Shown: positions 18,663 through 29,843 of the stretch, in pieces
How positions within the stretch are numbered: position 1 is the stretch's first letter
Layout of the letters: each line of letters begins with the position of its first letter
NCBI RefSeq assembly: GCF_000967545.1
Contig: NZ_JXXV01000016.1
Location: 186,001 to 250,000, forward strand
Origin: Vibrio galatheae
Lineage (GTDB): Bacteria; Pseudomonadota; Gammaproteobacteria; Enterobacterales; Vibrionaceae
DNA: 64,000 bases
Direction: 5' to 3'
The notes under the pieces: generated by a model
What the model was told of the DNA's origin: nothing
Databases searched by the model: none
The model's input: the letters and a program-made list of their open reading frames with translations, nothing else
Translations under genes and position numbers: made by a program

Positions 18663-19736
18663 GTGAGCAAGCAACAAAAAATTCTTTTTATAGACCGCGA
18701 TGGTACGCTGATTGTTGAGCCGCCAATTGATTTTCAAGTCGATCGTTTAGACAAACTAAAATTGGAACCCTTTGTTATCCCTAGTCTGTTGTCCTTGCAA
18801 GATGCTGGATATCGCCTAGTGATGGTGACCAACCAAGATGGTTTGGGTACAGACAGCTACCCACAAGAAGACTTCGACGCGCCACATAATATGATGATGG
18901 AGATTTTTGAATCTCAAGGTGTCAAGTTTGATGATGTGTTGATTTGCCCACACTTTGATGAAGACAACTGTTCTTGCCGCAAACCTAAACTGGGTATGGT
19001 GAAAGAATATCTTCAAGGCGGCAAGGTAGACTTCCAAAACTCAGTGGTCATTGGCGATCGCCAAACGGATCTACAGTTGGCTGAAAATATGGCGATTCGT
19101 GGTATCCAATACAACCCTGATAGTATGGGTTGGAAACAGATTCTGAAAGATCTGACTGTGAAAGCGCGTATTGCTGAAGTGGTTCGCACCACCAAGGAAA
19201 CCGATATCAAAGTTGAGGTTAACCTTGATGAGCAAGGTGGTAACGATATCTCCACCGGTCTTGGTTTCTTCGACCACATGCTGGATCAAATAGCGACGCA
19301 TGGCGGTTTTCAGATGGTATGCAAAGTAGAAGGTGACCTGCATATTGACGATCACCACACGATAGAAGATACGGCGCTAGCTCTGGGTCAAGCCCTGAAA
19401 GAAGCGCTTGGCGATAAGCGTGGTATAGGCCGTTTTGGTTTCAGCCTACCGATGGATGAGTGTTTGGCACAATGTGCGCTGGACTTGTCCGGTCGTCCAT
19501 ATCTTAAGTTTGATGCGCAATTCAGTCGTGAACAAGTTGGTGATCTCTCAACCGAGATGGTGGTTCACTTTTTCCGCTCTTTGACGGACACGCTCGCTTG
19601 TACACTGCATTTGTCGTCTGCTGGTGATAATGATCACCACATCATCGAAAGTCTATTTAAGGCATTTGGTCGTACATTACGCCAAGCGATTAAAGTCGAA
19701 GGCAACGAACTACCAAGTAGCAAAGGCGTTCTGTAA
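18663..19736 (+). CDS. hisB: Bifunctional histidinol-phosphatase / imidazoleglycerol-phosphate dehydratase
   Basis: This 357-aa fusion has two domains. Residues 1-165 are a HAD-type phosphatase (DRDGTL with nucleophile D11 and D13; zinc loop [17 protein letters not shown]). Residues 168-357 are the dehydratase ([31 protein letters not shown], '[21 protein letters not shown]' metal-binding histidines). The fusion is typical of Enterobacteria and Vibrio. It begins at GTG 18663 with AAGGAAG upstream; the 57-base gap from hisC is the longest inside the operon. Confidence 0.97.
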   Translation: MSKQQKILFIDRDGTLIVEPPIDFQVDRLDKLKLEPFVIPSLLSLQDAGYRLVMVTNQDGLGTDSYPQEDFDAPHNMMMEIFESQGVKFDDVLICPHFDEDNCSCRKPKLGMVKEYLQGGKVDFQNSVVIGDRQTDLQLAENMAIRGIQYNPDSMGWKQILKDLTVKARIAEVVRTTKETDIKVEVNLDEQGGNDISTGLGFFDHMLDQIATHGGFQMVCKVEGDLHIDDHHTIEDTALALGQALKEALGDKRGIGRFGFSLPMDECLAQCALDLSGRPYLKFDAQFSREQVGDLSTEMVVHFFRSLTDTLACTLHLSSAGDNDHHIIESLFKAFGRTLRQAIKVEGNELPSSKGVL

Positions 19737-19748
19737 AGGAGAGAAACA

Positions 19749-20363
19749 ATGACAGAGCAAAAAGTTGTCATCATTGATACGGGCTGTGCCAACGTCTCAT
19801 CGGTGAAGTTTGCCATTGAACGCCTAGGTTACGCAGTAACGATTTCAAAAGATCCTCAAGTGGTTCTATCGGCCGACAAGCTATTTCTACCGGGCGTAGG
19901 AACGGCGAGTGAAGCGATGAAAAACCTCCAAGAGCGTGATCTAATCAGCCTAGTAAAAAAAGTGGAAAAGCCGCTGCTAGGTATTTGTTTAGGAATGCAA
20001 TTGCTCGGTAAGGTCTCGCAAGAAAAAGGTCAGAAAGCCGATGAGCTGGTTGAATGCCTTGGTCTTTGTGAGGGCGAAGTGAAGTTGCTACAAACGGGGG
20101 ACTTACCGCTGCCTCATATGGGCTGGAATACGGTGTCTGCAAAAGAGGGTAATCCGTTGTTTAAAGACATTGAACAGGGCGAGTATTTCTACTTTGTGCA
20201 CAGCTTTGCAATGCCAGTCGGCGATTACACCATCGCGGAATGCGACTATGGTAATCCGTTTACTGCTGCGGTGCAAAGTGGCAATTACTACGGTGTGCAA
20301 TTCCACCCTGAGCGTTCGTCAAAAGCAGGCGCGAAGCTTATTCAAAACTTCTTAGAATTATAA
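19749..20363 (+). CDS. hisH: Imidazole glycerol phosphate synthase, glutamine amidotransferase subunit
   Basis: HisH (204 aa) is the class I glutaminase that hydrolyses glutamine and feeds ammonia to HisF. The nucleophilic Cys is C80 in [10 protein letters not shown], and the His/Glu pair is in '[13 protein letters not shown]' near the C-terminus. [10 protein letters not shown] near residues 48-57 is also characteristic. It starts 12 bases after hisB, with AAAGGAGAG upstream. Confidence 0.97.
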   Translation: MTEQKVVIIDTGCANVSSVKFAIERLGYAVTISKDPQVVLSADKLFLPGVGTASEAMKNLQERDLISLVKKVEKPLLGICLGMQLLGKVSQEKGQKADELVECLGLCEGEVKLLQTGDLPLPHMGWNTVSAKEGNPLFKDIEQGEYFYFVHSFAMPVGDYTIAECDYGNPFTAAVQSGNYYGVQFHPERSSKAGAKLIQNFLEL

Positions 20364-21864
<1,501 letters not shown>

Positions 21865-21868
<4 letters not shown>

Positions 21869-22500
21869 GTTTTAATACCACCGAAGTAAGTTCGCTTGCG
21901 GAGCGAATCAACTGGGACAAGGTGGATGGTCTAGTACCCGCTATTGTTCAGGATTTCCAATCGAGCCAAGTGCTGATGATGGGCTACATGAATCGCGATG
22001 CATTGGCGAAAACTGGAGAAACCGGTCAAGTGACGTTTTTCTCACGTACCAAAGAGCGTCTTTGGACCAAAGGTGAAACGTCGGGTAATGTTCTCCAGCT
22101 AGAGAATATTGCCTTAGATTGCGATAGCGATACGTTGCTGGTCAAAGTGAATCCTATTGGCCCAACATGCCATACCGGGACAACGACCTGTTGGGATGCC
22201 GATAAGCAAGAAGAGTCGCAAATGGTGTGGCTTCATCAACTTGAGCAGCTACTGGCTGCCCGCAAGAGTGCCGACCCTGATTCCTCTTATACTGCCAGCT
22301 TATACGCCCGTGGCACCAAGCGTATTTCGCAGAAAGTGGGTGAAGAAGGCGTTGAAGTCGCGCTTGCGGCGACGTCGGGTGATAAGGCGGAGCTAGTGTG
22401 TGAGTCTGCAGATTTGATTTACCATCTTATGGTGCTGCTGCAGGATCAGGGCTTATCCATGAACGATGTCGTTAACAAGTTAAAAGAACGCCACAAATAG
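21865..22500 (+). CDS. hisI: Bifunctional phosphoribosyl-AMP cyclohydrolase / phosphoribosyl-ATP pyrophosphatase
   Basis: This 211-aa HisIE fusion carries out steps 2 and 3 of the pathway. The N-terminal cyclohydrolase (residues 1-115) has '[20 protein letters not shown]'-like sequence, zinc cysteines in '[26 protein letters not shown]'. The C-terminal pyrophosphatase (about 120-211) has '[29 protein letters not shown]' with the Glu-rich metal helix. It is the last gene of the operon, followed by a terminator. Confidence 0.97.
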
Positions 22501-22532
22501 TTTGACTGCGATCTAAATCGTTAGGAAATGAC

Positions 22533-22566
22533 AAGCCGCAATCATTATATTGCGGCTTTTGTTTTT
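22533..22566 (+). terminator. his operon terminator
   Basis: AAGCCGCAA (22533-22541) pairs with TTGCGGCTT (22550-22558), followed by TTGTTTTTT. It has a T run only on the plus strand, so it serves hisI and not the convergent permease. Confidence 0.93.
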
Positions 22567-22585
22567 TGTAGCGATCGTTTTAACT

Positions 22586-23791
22586 CTACACCTCACATAA
22601 AAAGTAGAAGCTGTAGCCAACAATTAAAGCAGGCAGAGCAGAATAGAGGGTCGCGACTAACGCGGCCTTAGGAGCTAATGCAATCGCGGGAAATAAGGCG
22701 TCACCATCATTTGAGATAGCGTTCGCTAATTGCGCTGACAGTGGTGCTGCACCAGAAATATATAGACTGGTAACCAGTATTTGAGGCCCACAACCAGGCA
22801 ACATGCCAATGGCTAAACCTACCAATGGCATCCAGACTCCCCAGTCAGAGAAAGTGGCAGCCAAATCAATTTGTCCAAAGAAGGTGACTAGTTCAAACAG
22901 TAAGAAAGCGACAATAACCCAAGCGGTAACAAAGTTGGTATCTTGCGCTGCTTTCTGTATTGGGTGAGATGAGATTTGTTTCGTGTCTTCAGTAACGGTT
23001 GATTCGTAATCATTGATCTCTTTAGTTAAGGACCACAACAACATGCTAACGATGATAAGTATGGAACCAATCCACTCAATGGTCATATTTGGCAACGAAA
23101 GCAGTGGATTGATGTCGACTTGAAAAGAACCCAATAACGCGATAATAGCTGCAGGTGCGAGTAACCACTTCCAAAACGCGCCTTGCAGATTAATCATTTT
23201 TTGTTCGATACCAGTTGAGCTTTCTCTGTTGCAGCCTAAGTGATTACTATCAGATATAACCAACGGGCGCAGGAAGCTATCATCATGAATGCAATTGACC
23301 AACCAGCCTGAAAGACAACCTACTAACACGCCAACACCGACAACAGCAACACCAACGCTAGGTTGGCTGGCTAATAGGAGAAATGCCGCATCGCCCATGG
23401 TCGAAGTTAAAACAGCGACCATTGCACCAAATCCCACTCTGCCAGTGACAAATTGCGTGGTGACAATAATTGCGCCGCCACAACCAGGTAGAGCGCCGAG
23501 TAAAGCAGCAAACAACACCTGATGACCACGTGAACCTCGGTACAGGTCAACGAGGCGATTTTGTTTACTGAACAGCAGCGCAAGATAGTGATAGATGGCA
23601 AGAGTTAATGCGACGTAGCTTGATACGGCCCAGAACGCGTCGGATAAAGTATTTACCGTGACTGCGCGAGTGGTGTCGCTGATTATTAAACTGATCATCA
23701 CAATCGGAAGTAACAGCCGCTTGTAGGCGAGACGAAATTGAGAAGTCGCCAGCCAGGGTGGTGAAGTGAAGTGAAATCGTAAAGTATCCAT
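22586..23791 (-). CDS. ArsP_2-type permease, putative heavy-metal (manganese) transporter
   Basis: This is a 401-aa polytopic membrane protein with two similar halves. Each half carries a P-G-C-G motif followed by a transmembrane helix: 'GALPGCGGAIIVTTQF' in the first and 'GMLPGCGPQILVTSLY' in the second. Each is then followed by an A/S-rich helix ending in 'MGDAAF' or 'NDGDALF'. This matches the family described as putative 10-TM heavy-metal exporters or 'putative manganese transporter' (ArsP_2). A Fur-box-like sequence upstream suggests iron-responsive expression. The substrate is not established, and export versus import cannot be told from sequence. Confidence 0.8.
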   Translation of the reverse strand: MDTLRFHFTSPPWLATSQFRLAYKRLLLPIVMISLIISDTTRAVTVNTLSDAFWAVSSYVALTLAIYHYLALLFSKQNRLVDLYRGSRGHQVLFAALLGALPGCGGAIIVTTQFVTGRVGFGAMVAVLTSTMGDAAFLLLASQPSVGVAVVGVGVLVGCLSGWLVNCIHDDSFLRPLVISDSNHLGCNRESSTGIEQKMINLQGAFWKWLLAPAAIIALLGSFQVDINPLLSLPNMTIEWIGSILIIVSMLLWSLTKEINDYESTVTEDTKQISSHPIQKAAQDTNFVTAWVIVAFLLFELVTFFGQIDLAATFSDWGVWMPLVGLAIGMLPGCGPQILVTSLYISGAAPLSAQLANAISNDGDALFPAIALAPKAALVATLYSALPALIVGYSFYFLCEV

Positions 23792-23832
23792 AGGCTATCA
23801 AACATGCAAATACGAATTATTATCAAATATAT

Positions 23833-23851
23833 GCTAATGAGAATTATTTGC
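23833..23851 (-). promoter_or_regulatory. Fur box-like operator of the metal permease
   Basis: The 19-mer at 23833-23851 matches the classic Fur box at 14 of 19 positions (GCTAATGAGAATTATTTGC). It sits 42 bases upstream of the permease ATG at 23791. Further ATTATTATC-like repeats lie at 23815-23825, in a position to overlap the promoter. Confidence 0.7.
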
Positions 23852-24017
23852 AATAACTTTATGGAAATGCGTAACCTATTACTGGATGATTGTGTGGTTG
23901 ATACTGAGTGTGTGGGGATTAGTGCTAAACTTAAGGAAGGGCGAGGTTTGATGAAGAATGTTGGTCATGGCTTATGACGAAATATTCTCTATCCAACCGA
24001 TGACAAATCATCAAAAT

Positions 24018-24052
24018 CCGGTAATATATCGGGTTTGTGAGTAATTACCCGG
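24018..24052 (+). promoter_or_regulatory. Inverted repeat upstream of ppaC
   Basis: CCGGTAAT (24018-24025) is complementary to ATTACCCGG (24044-24052) apart from one bulged C. It lies 35 bases before the ppaC start and could form a leader hairpin or be a regulator site. Function unknown. Confidence 0.35.
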
Positions 24053-24086
24053 TGTCGGGAAAAAATTTAGTCAGATAGGAAAAAAG

Positions 24087-24992
24087 ATGATTCTAGTTGT
24101 AGGTCACAAGAACCCTGATAGCGATAGTATCTGTAGTGCATTGGTAGCCACTGAGTTACTGAAAGCTCGCGGTGAAGAAGCAATGCCTATTCGCCAAGGT
24201 GAAATTAACCGTGAAACTCAACACATTCTAGAAGTCGCTGGCGCAGGCGTTCCTGAGCTACGTACTTCAGTTGCTGGTGAGAAAGTTTGGTTAGTTGACT
24301 ATTCCGATCTAGCACAAGCTCCAGATGATGTGGCTGACGCTGAGATTCTAGGTATTGTCGATCACCACCGTCTGGGTGACGTGATGACCATCAACCCTAT
24401 GGAAGCTTGGATCTGGCCGGTAGGTTGTACTAATACTGTACTCTTTAACATGTTCAAGATTGAAGGCCATGAAATTAAGCCTCAGATCGCTAAGTTAATG
24501 ATGTCAGCTATCCTATCTGACACTGTTGGTTTTGCATCTCCAACTTGTACGCAAAAAGACAAAGATGCTGTTGCTGAGTTAGCGAAAATCGCTGACGTGA
24601 ACGATGTCGATGCCTTCATCAAAGATCTACTGATTGCTAAGACTGATATCGAAGGTCTAAGTGCTGCTCAACTGGTTGAAAAAGATCTTAAAGGATACCC
24701 ATTCAACGGACGTGATGTGGTTGTTGGCCAAGTTGAACTAGCAACACTTGAGCAAGTTGACGGCATGATTGAAGCACTTGAGTCGGATCTAGAGAACCGT
24801 TGTGCTGAGCAAGGTCTAGCGTTTGCTGCGGTTATGTTAACAGACATCACTACAGCTCAAACTCGTCTACTTTACAAAGGTGAGTGGGCAGAGAAGCTAG
24901 TTAAGCATGAGAAAGATGGCATGCTGATGATGGAAAATACGCTAAGCCGTAAAAAACAAGGTTGGCCTTGGTTGCAAACTGAGCTTGCTTAA
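24087..24992 (+). CDS. ppaC: Manganese-dependent inorganic pyrophosphatase (family II)
   Basis: PpaC (301 aa) hydrolyses pyrophosphate using Mn2+ and belongs to the DHH family. The N-terminal metal motif GHKNPDSDSI (residues 6-15), 'VDYSD' and 'GIVDHHRLGD' with the DHH triad are present, as is SDTVGF. The C-terminal DHHA2 domain ends in SRKKQGWPWLQTEL, the substrate-binding SRKKQ motif. It faces away from the metal permease, 295 bases distant. Use of Mn fits the family; direct co-regulation with the permease is only a guess. Confidence 0.96.
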   Translation: MILVVGHKNPDSDSICSALVATELLKARGEEAMPIRQGEINRETQHILEVAGAGVPELRTSVAGEKVWLVDYSDLAQAPDDVADAEILGIVDHHRLGDVMTINPMEAWIWPVGCTNTVLFNMFKIEGHEIKPQIAKLMMSAILSDTVGFASPTCTQKDKDAVAELAKIADVNDVDAFIKDLLIAKTDIEGLSAAQLVEKDLKGYPFNGRDVVVGQVELATLEQVDGMIEALESDLENRCAEQGLAFAAVMLTDITTAQTRLLYKGEWAEKLVKHEKDGMLMMENTLSRKKQGWPWLQTELA

Positions 24993-25017
24993 TTCTATCT
25001 TTAGAACGTAATTCTAA

Positions 25018-25044
25018 CGCCCATGGTTATGCCATGGGCGTTTT
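25018..25044 (+). terminator. Terminator of ppaC
   Basis: CGCCCATGG (25018-25026) pairs with CCATGGGCG (25032-25040), followed by TTTTA. It ends just before the ribosome binding site of the next gene. Confidence 0.88.
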
Positions 25045-25061
25045 ATTTAGGAGAGAGTGCG

Positions 25062-25439
25062 ATGCCACTATCTAATGAACTGCTAGAAACCGTCAACAAA
25101 ATGCGCTCGGATGAGCGATTTAACTACTGCCTTAAAGAGATTGCCAACAACCGTAAAGTCTGGATTTTGACCGATGAGCACGGTTGCGTGATGCTAAATA
25201 CTGAAGACGAAGATTGTGTACCAGTATGGCCGCACCAAGAGTTTGCCGAGCAATGGGCGACTGGGGATTGGGAACATTGTAAAGCAGAGCCTATTTCGAC
25301 CGCGAAATGGTTCAGCCGTTGGACGTGTGGATTAGAAGATGATGAACTATCTGTTGTTGTCTTTCCTGGCGATAATGAGGAAGGGGTGGTACTTTACCCC
25401 GATGAGTTTGAAGTTGAGCTTAAAAAGCGTAATGCTTAA
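25062..25439 (+). CDS. DUF2750 family protein
   Basis: This 125-aa cytoplasmic protein, acidic and tryptophan-rich, matches DUF2750 ('NRKVWILTDEHGCVMLNTEDEDCVPVWPHQEFAEQWATGDW'). Family function is unknown. I start it at ATG 25062, because TAGGAGAG at 25048-25055 is well placed; an upstream in-frame start would lie inside the ppaC terminator. The 3' end overlaps the convergent DUF2927 gene by 4 bases. Confidence 0.9.
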   Translation: MPLSNELLETVNKMRSDERFNYCLKEIANNRKVWILTDEHGCVMLNTEDEDCVPVWPHQEFAEQWATGDWEHCKAEPISTAKWFSRWTCGLEDDELSVVVFPGDNEEGVVLYPDEFEVELKKRNA

Positions 25440-26218
25440 TAACCAATAAGCTGAAAAAGCTCCCCCTGTTTGGCAGTAGAGACGGCGCGTTTTAACGTGC
25501 CGTCTTTTTTGTATTGGGCTAACAGCCTACGAATTATAGGTCGAACTTGCTTTTCGCTCATACCAGCTTTGAGCTGCGGCTCATACAATAGCTTAAGTAG
25601 TATCACATCGAGCGGCGACAACAAGTCTTCAGGAGTTTCATCATTAAAAATGGAAGGGAAGGCACTTTCAGAGTCATTGGGTAAGCCCAAAATTTGAGTT
25701 ACTTCTTCTACAATACAAGCGAGCAATTTGCCGTGACCACGGGCTTGATCGACAGGAATAATAATCGCCGCATGAGATAGGGCTCTATCTCTTCCTACCT
25801 GATAACCTGCTTTACAAATGGCCCCATGTACATTGGCAAGAGCCGATTTGCCAAGTTCTTTTTCAATATCTCTACGCCATTCAGACTCTTGGGTGAAAAC
25901 CCAAACGATATTGGCTTGGTCACGTGAGTTGACGCGCTTGATTGAGTGACCAGTTATCTGCTGCAAGTCGCGTAAATGCGCATCAGTGAGTTGATCGTGT
26001 AAAGCTTGGTCGGCCACTTTGTGCTCAACCCACACCTTTACAGGTTGATTCCATTTCACCAGCGGCTTACTGCCCGCAGAATATTCGTTGCGCAGGGCCA
26101 CGTTGATAAATGCATTCTCGACAAACTGCGGGTCAAGCCATGTTTGCTGGTTGATGTACGCCAGTGCAGGGAAACTAGCCCAATGCATCAACAGAATAAC
26201 GATGGCCCTATTTAGCAT
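25436..26218 (-). CDS. DUF2927 family exported protein, downstream of sapF
   Basis: The product is a 260-aa secreted protein. A signal peptide (MLNRAIVILLMHWASFPALA) is followed by a domain with 'NIVWVFTQESEWRRDIE', 'CKAGYQVGRDRALSHAAIIIP' and 'ACIVEEVTQILGLPNDS'. The last resembles the E-E-x-x-Q position of DUF2927 proteins, which are thought to be related to zinc peptidases but lack a classical HExxH. It begins 8 bases after sapF stops, so it is probably co-transcribed with sapABCDF. Its role is unknown; envelope or peptide handling is suggested by context. Confidence 0.82.
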   Translation of the reverse strand: MLNRAIVILLMHWASFPALAYINQQTWLDPQFVENAFINVALRNEYSAGSKPLVKWNQPVKVWVEHKVADQALHDQLTDAHLRDLQQITGHSIKRVNSRDQANIVWVFTQESEWRRDIEKELGKSALANVHGAICKAGYQVGRDRALSHAAIIIPVDQARGHGKLLACIVEEVTQILGLPNDSESAFPSIFNDETPEDLLSPLDVILLKLLYEPQLKAGMSEKQVRPIIRRLLAQYKKDGTLKRAVSTAKQGELFQLIGY

Positions 26219-26226
26219 CTGAGTGC

Positions 26227-27012
26227 CTATTTAAAGCAAGTGGCTTTGTTAAAGTGACTTTCGACTAACCTTTGGGTGATTGGGTGGTGAGGGGAGTTCA
26301 AAACTTCTTGTGTGTCGCCACTTTCAACGACTTCTCCTTCATGCATCACCATGATTTTATCCGTGATATGTTTCATTATCCCAATGTGTTGTGAAACATA
26401 GACAAAGGAAACCCCCATCTCTTCTTGCAACTCAAGAAATAGGTTGATGATTTGCGAACGCATGGCCATATCCAAGCCGTTCAAAGCCTCATCTGCGATA
26501 ATGACCGAAGGTTGCAAGATAAGCGCGCGTGCTAGGCACACACGTTGTTTCTGGCCTGTTGCAAGCATCTGCGGATAAAAATACGCATGTTCTGGCAATA
26601 AGCCGACTCTGAGCAGAGTTTCTTTGACGCGCTTTATACGTGCCTCAGGGGGCATGCTGGTGTTTCGCTTCAATGGACCTTCTAGAATGCGGCCAATTTG
26701 AATGCGCGGATTTAATGAGGTGTTCGGGTCTTGGAAAATCATTCGGATCAGCTTGCAGCGCGTGGAATAATCTTCGTGCTCTAGGCGCTCACCGTTGACG
26801 CGAATTTCACCCGATGTTGGCTCTACTACCCCAGCCAACATTCTTGCAAGAGTAGACTTGCCTGAACCATTTTGACCAATAAATCCGATGGTTTGGCCTG
26901 CTTCAAGACTAAAGCTTACAGGTTTGACCGCCTGTTGAACTTTTTTGCGGAACAAGGTTGAACGAGTCACAAACGTTTTACAAAGTTCATTGACTTCTAA
27001 TAAGGCACTCAT
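26227..27012 (-). CDS. sapF: Peptide ABC transporter ATP-binding protein SapF
   Basis: SapF (261 aa) is one of two ATPases of the Sap importer, linked in Enterobacteria and Haemophilus to resistance to antimicrobial peptides and to K+ or polyamine movement. It has a Walker A motif GQNGSGKST and Walker B '[14 protein letters not shown]'. The ABC signature [15 protein letters not shown] has 'ATGQ' where LSGGQ is usual, as in other SapF proteins. It overlaps sapD by 4 bases. Confidence 0.95.
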   Translation of the reverse strand: MSALLEVNELCKTFVTRSTLFRKKVQQAVKPVSFSLEAGQTIGFIGQNGSGKSTLARMLAGVVEPTSGEIRVNGERLEHEDYSTRCKLIRMIFQDPNTSLNPRIQIGRILEGPLKRNTSMPPEARIKRVKETLLRVGLLPEHAYFYPQMLATGQKQRVCLARALILQPSVIIADEALNGLDMAMRSQIINLFLELQEEMGVSFVYVSQHIGIMKHITDKIMVMHEGEVVESGDTQEVLNSPHHPITQRLVESHFNKATCFK

Positions 27013-28007
27013 GCTTTTTTCTTCTCCATGTTAAGTGGGAAGTGGCAGGCAAACTTGTGATTTTTAATGCGACGTGTCATCGGTATTTCAACACATTGAC
27101 GCTGCGCATAAGGGCAGCGTGGGCCTAGTCGGCAGCCTATCGGTAAGTGCTGCAGTGGAGGAATAGTGCCAGGAAGCGATTGTAGCTTCTCCTTATGCGG
27201 AATCCATTCGTTGAAATCAGGCATCGCTTTTAGCAGTGCTACTGTATACGGATGCTTAGGCTTCGCTAGGATTTTAGCGGTGTCAGCCGATTCGACCGAC
27301 TGTCCACAATACATCACTGTAATGCGATTCGCCCACTGAGTTATCGTCGTGAGGTCATGACCAATCAACAAAATCGACGTGTTGTGTAATTGATTCATAC
27401 GACTTAACAAGCGCAAAATTTGCGATTGAGTTATGGGGTCCAAATCATTGGTGGGTTCATCAGCAATCAACAGCTTTGGTTTCGCGGCGATCGCCATAGC
27501 AATCATGATTTTTTGGCACTCTCCATCCGTCAATTCGTACGGAAAGCTCTCCATTATGCGTTGATGATCTTTGATACCTACCTTGTGGAGCAAAGCAACG
27601 GCTTGTTTCTTACGCCATTTAAATCGTTCCCACCACTTGCCTTCGAATGATCGAGAGGGGATGGACTCAATTAATTGCTTACCCACTTCTTCAGAGGGGT
27701 CTAAACAGGTCGACGGCTCTTGAAAAATCATCGCGACATCGCGCGCAATCACACGGCGACGTTCTTTGGGGGTTAGTTGCAGTAGGTCGACATTACCGAG
27801 CCGCATCCGGTCGGCACTGACTTTCCAGTTGTCTTTACAAACGCCCACGATGGCTTTGGCAACCAGACTTTTTCCTGAGCCTGACTCTCCAACTAGGCCG
27901 CGAATTTCCCCTTCATTTAAAGTCAAACTCATGCGGTCAACCGCTTTCATTAAACCTTGGGGTGTCTCAATCTCGATGGTGAGATGTCGAATATCTAACA
28001 GTGGCAT
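27009..28007 (-). CDS. sapD: Peptide ABC transporter ATP-binding protein SapD
   Basis: SapD (332 aa) is the second ATPase of the Sap system. It has Walker [15 protein letters not shown] and Walker B '[15 protein letters not shown]'. The signature is a divergent '[16 protein letters not shown]', also seen in enterobacterial SapD, which may mean asymmetric ATP hydrolysis in the SapD-SapF pair. The C-terminal extension has the OppF-like cysteine cluster ([19 protein letters not shown]) typical of oligopeptide/dipeptide ATPases. It overlaps sapC and sapF. Confidence 0.95.
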   Translation of the reverse strand: MPLLDIRHLTIEIETPQGLMKAVDRMSLTLNEGEIRGLVGESGSGKSLVAKAIVGVCKDNWKVSADRMRLGNVDLLQLTPKERRRVIARDVAMIFQEPSTCLDPSEEVGKQLIESIPSRSFEGKWWERFKWRKKQAVALLHKVGIKDHQRIMESFPYELTDGECQKIMIAMAIAAKPKLLIADEPTNDLDPITQSQILRLLSRMNQLHNTSILLIGHDLTTITQWANRITVMYCGQSVESADTAKILAKPKHPYTVALLKAMPDFNEWIPHKEKLQSLPGTIPPLQHLPIGCRLGPRCPYAQRQCVEIPMTRRIKNHKFACHFPLNMEKKKA

Positions 28008-28894
28008 TATTCGATCCCTGCATTGAGTGCTTGGCGCGTACCTTCACCCACTAAGTTAATTATGATTACGGTAAACATAATCGCAAGCCCGGGTAGAGTC
28101 ACAGTCCAAGGGGCGAGGTAGATAAGCTCTACTGAATCACCCAGAATGGCGCCCCATTCGGTACTCGGTGCTTGTGCGCCGAGGCCAAGAAAACCAAGTG
28201 CAGTGATGTCTAAGATCGCGATAGACCAAGCTAACGTGACTTCTGACGCAATAACAACCAGCACGTTAGGTAATATTGAGTTCCAAAGCAGGTAGAACTG
28301 ATTTGCCCCATCAAGACGTGCGGCCATGATGTAGTCTTTTTCAACTTCAGTATGAACCGCAATGTATACCGAGCGAACAAAGCGCGGAATCAGTGCCAAG
28401 CAGATCGCGAGAAGGATATTGAATTCGCCAAAGCCAAGGAAAGCAACAAAAATGATCGCCAGCAGCAGCGATGGTATCGACATCACGGTATCGAGTAAGT
28501 GGTTCAATACACTGGACATTAGTCCTTTGGTCATCCCAGCAATCACGCCCATCACGCAACCGACTATGGTAGCGATAAAGGTAATCAATAACGCCGCGCC
28601 AAAGGTTAATTGAGAGCCTTCGATCAAACGCGATAAAATGTCACGGCCTAAGTCATCGGTACCGAGGAAGTATTCTACTGTCCCACTTGGATTCCAAGAC
28701 GGTGGAATAAGCAATTCGCCACTTTGCGCTTGAGGATCGTGCGGGGTTAGCCAAGGTGAGAACAAGGTAATGACACACAGAATCAGCAAACACCATAGCC
28801 CGAACATGGCAAGATTGTTGGCACGATAACTACGCCAGAATCGCTCGAACTGAGTCGGGATACGCTCTTCCTGATAAATATTATCGCTTAGCAT
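28007..28894 (-). CDS. sapC: Peptide ABC transporter permease SapC
   Basis: SapC (295 aa) is an inner-membrane permease of the DppC/OppC type. A cytoplasmic N-terminus leads to a first transmembrane helix ([22 protein letters not shown]). The core BPD_transp_1 domain has five more helices, with the EAA loop near '[22 protein letters not shown]'. It overlaps sapB by 14 bases. Together with SapB it forms the channel served by SapD and SapF. Confidence 0.95.
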   Translation of the reverse strand: MLSDNIYQEERIPTQFERFWRSYRANNLAMFGLWCLLILCVITLFSPWLTPHDPQAQSGELLIPPSWNPSGTVEYFLGTDDLGRDILSRLIEGSQLTFGAALLITFIATIVGCVMGVIAGMTKGLMSSVLNHLLDTVMSIPSLLLAIIFVAFLGFGEFNILLAICLALIPRFVRSVYIAVHTEVEKDYIMAARLDGANQFYLLWNSILPNVLVVIASEVTLAWSIAILDITALGFLGLGAQAPSTEWGAILGDSVELIYLAPWTVTLPGLAIMFTVIIINLVGEGTRQALNAGIE

Positions 28895-29843
28895 ACCACT
28901 CCTTCCTTACCAGTGGGTTGATCATGGCGCCAATCAAATCAGACAGAATATTGGCCGTCAGTACAAATGTTGCCACGACAATAACGCCGGCTTGAATTGC
29001 AACGTAATCTTGATTTGAAAGCGCATCTAACAACCAACGCCCGATCCCCGGCCAGTTGAAAATGGACTCGGTAATAATCGCTAGAGTTAACATACTCGAT
29101 AATTGAACACCAATCTTAGGAATGATTGGGGGGATCGCATTTCGCAATACGTGTTGAGTCACAATCTCATGGGTTGATAAGCCCTTAATTCGTGCCGCGC
29201 GGATATAGTTTTGTCCCATTACTTCAGCGACAGACGCGCGCATTAAACCAATGACTTGTGTGGTTGGTGCCAGTGCAAGTACCAAACACGGCAAAATCAA
29301 GTGCTCAAGAACACTCTGTAAAGCGTGAGCGCGATATTCGCCACTGGCAAAAAATGCATCAATTAGGGCAAAACCCGTGACATGATCGATTTGATAGAGC
29401 AGATCATAGCGCCCTGCGACCGGAAAAACCTGAAAGTGAAGCGAGAACACCATGATCATCAGCAGAGCAACCCAAAATAGGGGGGCTGAATAGCCAGACA
29501 TCGAAGTAAATGAAATGGCTGTGTCGATCCACTTGCCTTGTTTCATCCCCGCTAGTGTACCAATGGGAATGCCAATCATCAGTGAGATCATAAAGGCCAG
29601 AAAAACCAACTCTAACGTAGCAGGGAAGACGATGCTTAACTCATCGATGATGGGAGTGCCTAGCTTTGTCACCCCAAGGTTGAATTGCATTAATTCGCCA
29701 ATATATACCAACCATCCGCTCCAAAATTCATGAATTGCCCACGGTGAGTTGGGTTCTAGCCGCAAAATGCTAAAGCCTACCATGGTTAGAATGAGTAGGG
29801 TGATGATGAAGAGGTTGAAGCGTCTTACCGAATACAACAGCAT
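28881..29843 (-). CDS. sapB: Peptide ABC transporter permease SapB
   Basis: SapB (320 aa) is a DppB/OppB-type permease with an N-terminal helix (FIITLLILTMVGFSIL) and a six-helix core. The coupling EAA-like motif is 'IRAARIKGLSTHEIVTQHVLRNAIPPII'. The start overlaps the sapA stop codon by one base and the end overlaps sapC. It is full length. Confidence 0.95.
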   Translation of the reverse strand: MLLYSVRRFNLFIITLLILTMVGFSILRLEPNSPWAIHEFWSGWLVYIGELMQFNLGVTKLGTPIIDELSIVFPATLELVFLAFMISLMIGIPIGTLAGMKQGKWIDTAISFTSMSGYSAPLFWVALLMIMVFSLHFQVFPVAGRYDLLYQIDHVTGFALIDAFFASGEYRAHALQSVLEHLILPCLVLALAPTTQVIGLMRASVAEVMGQNYIRAARIKGLSTHEIVTQHVLRNAIPPIIPKIGVQLSSMLTLAIITESIFNWPGIGRWLLDALSNQDYVAIQAGVIVVATFVLTANILSDLIGAMINPLVRKEWYAKR

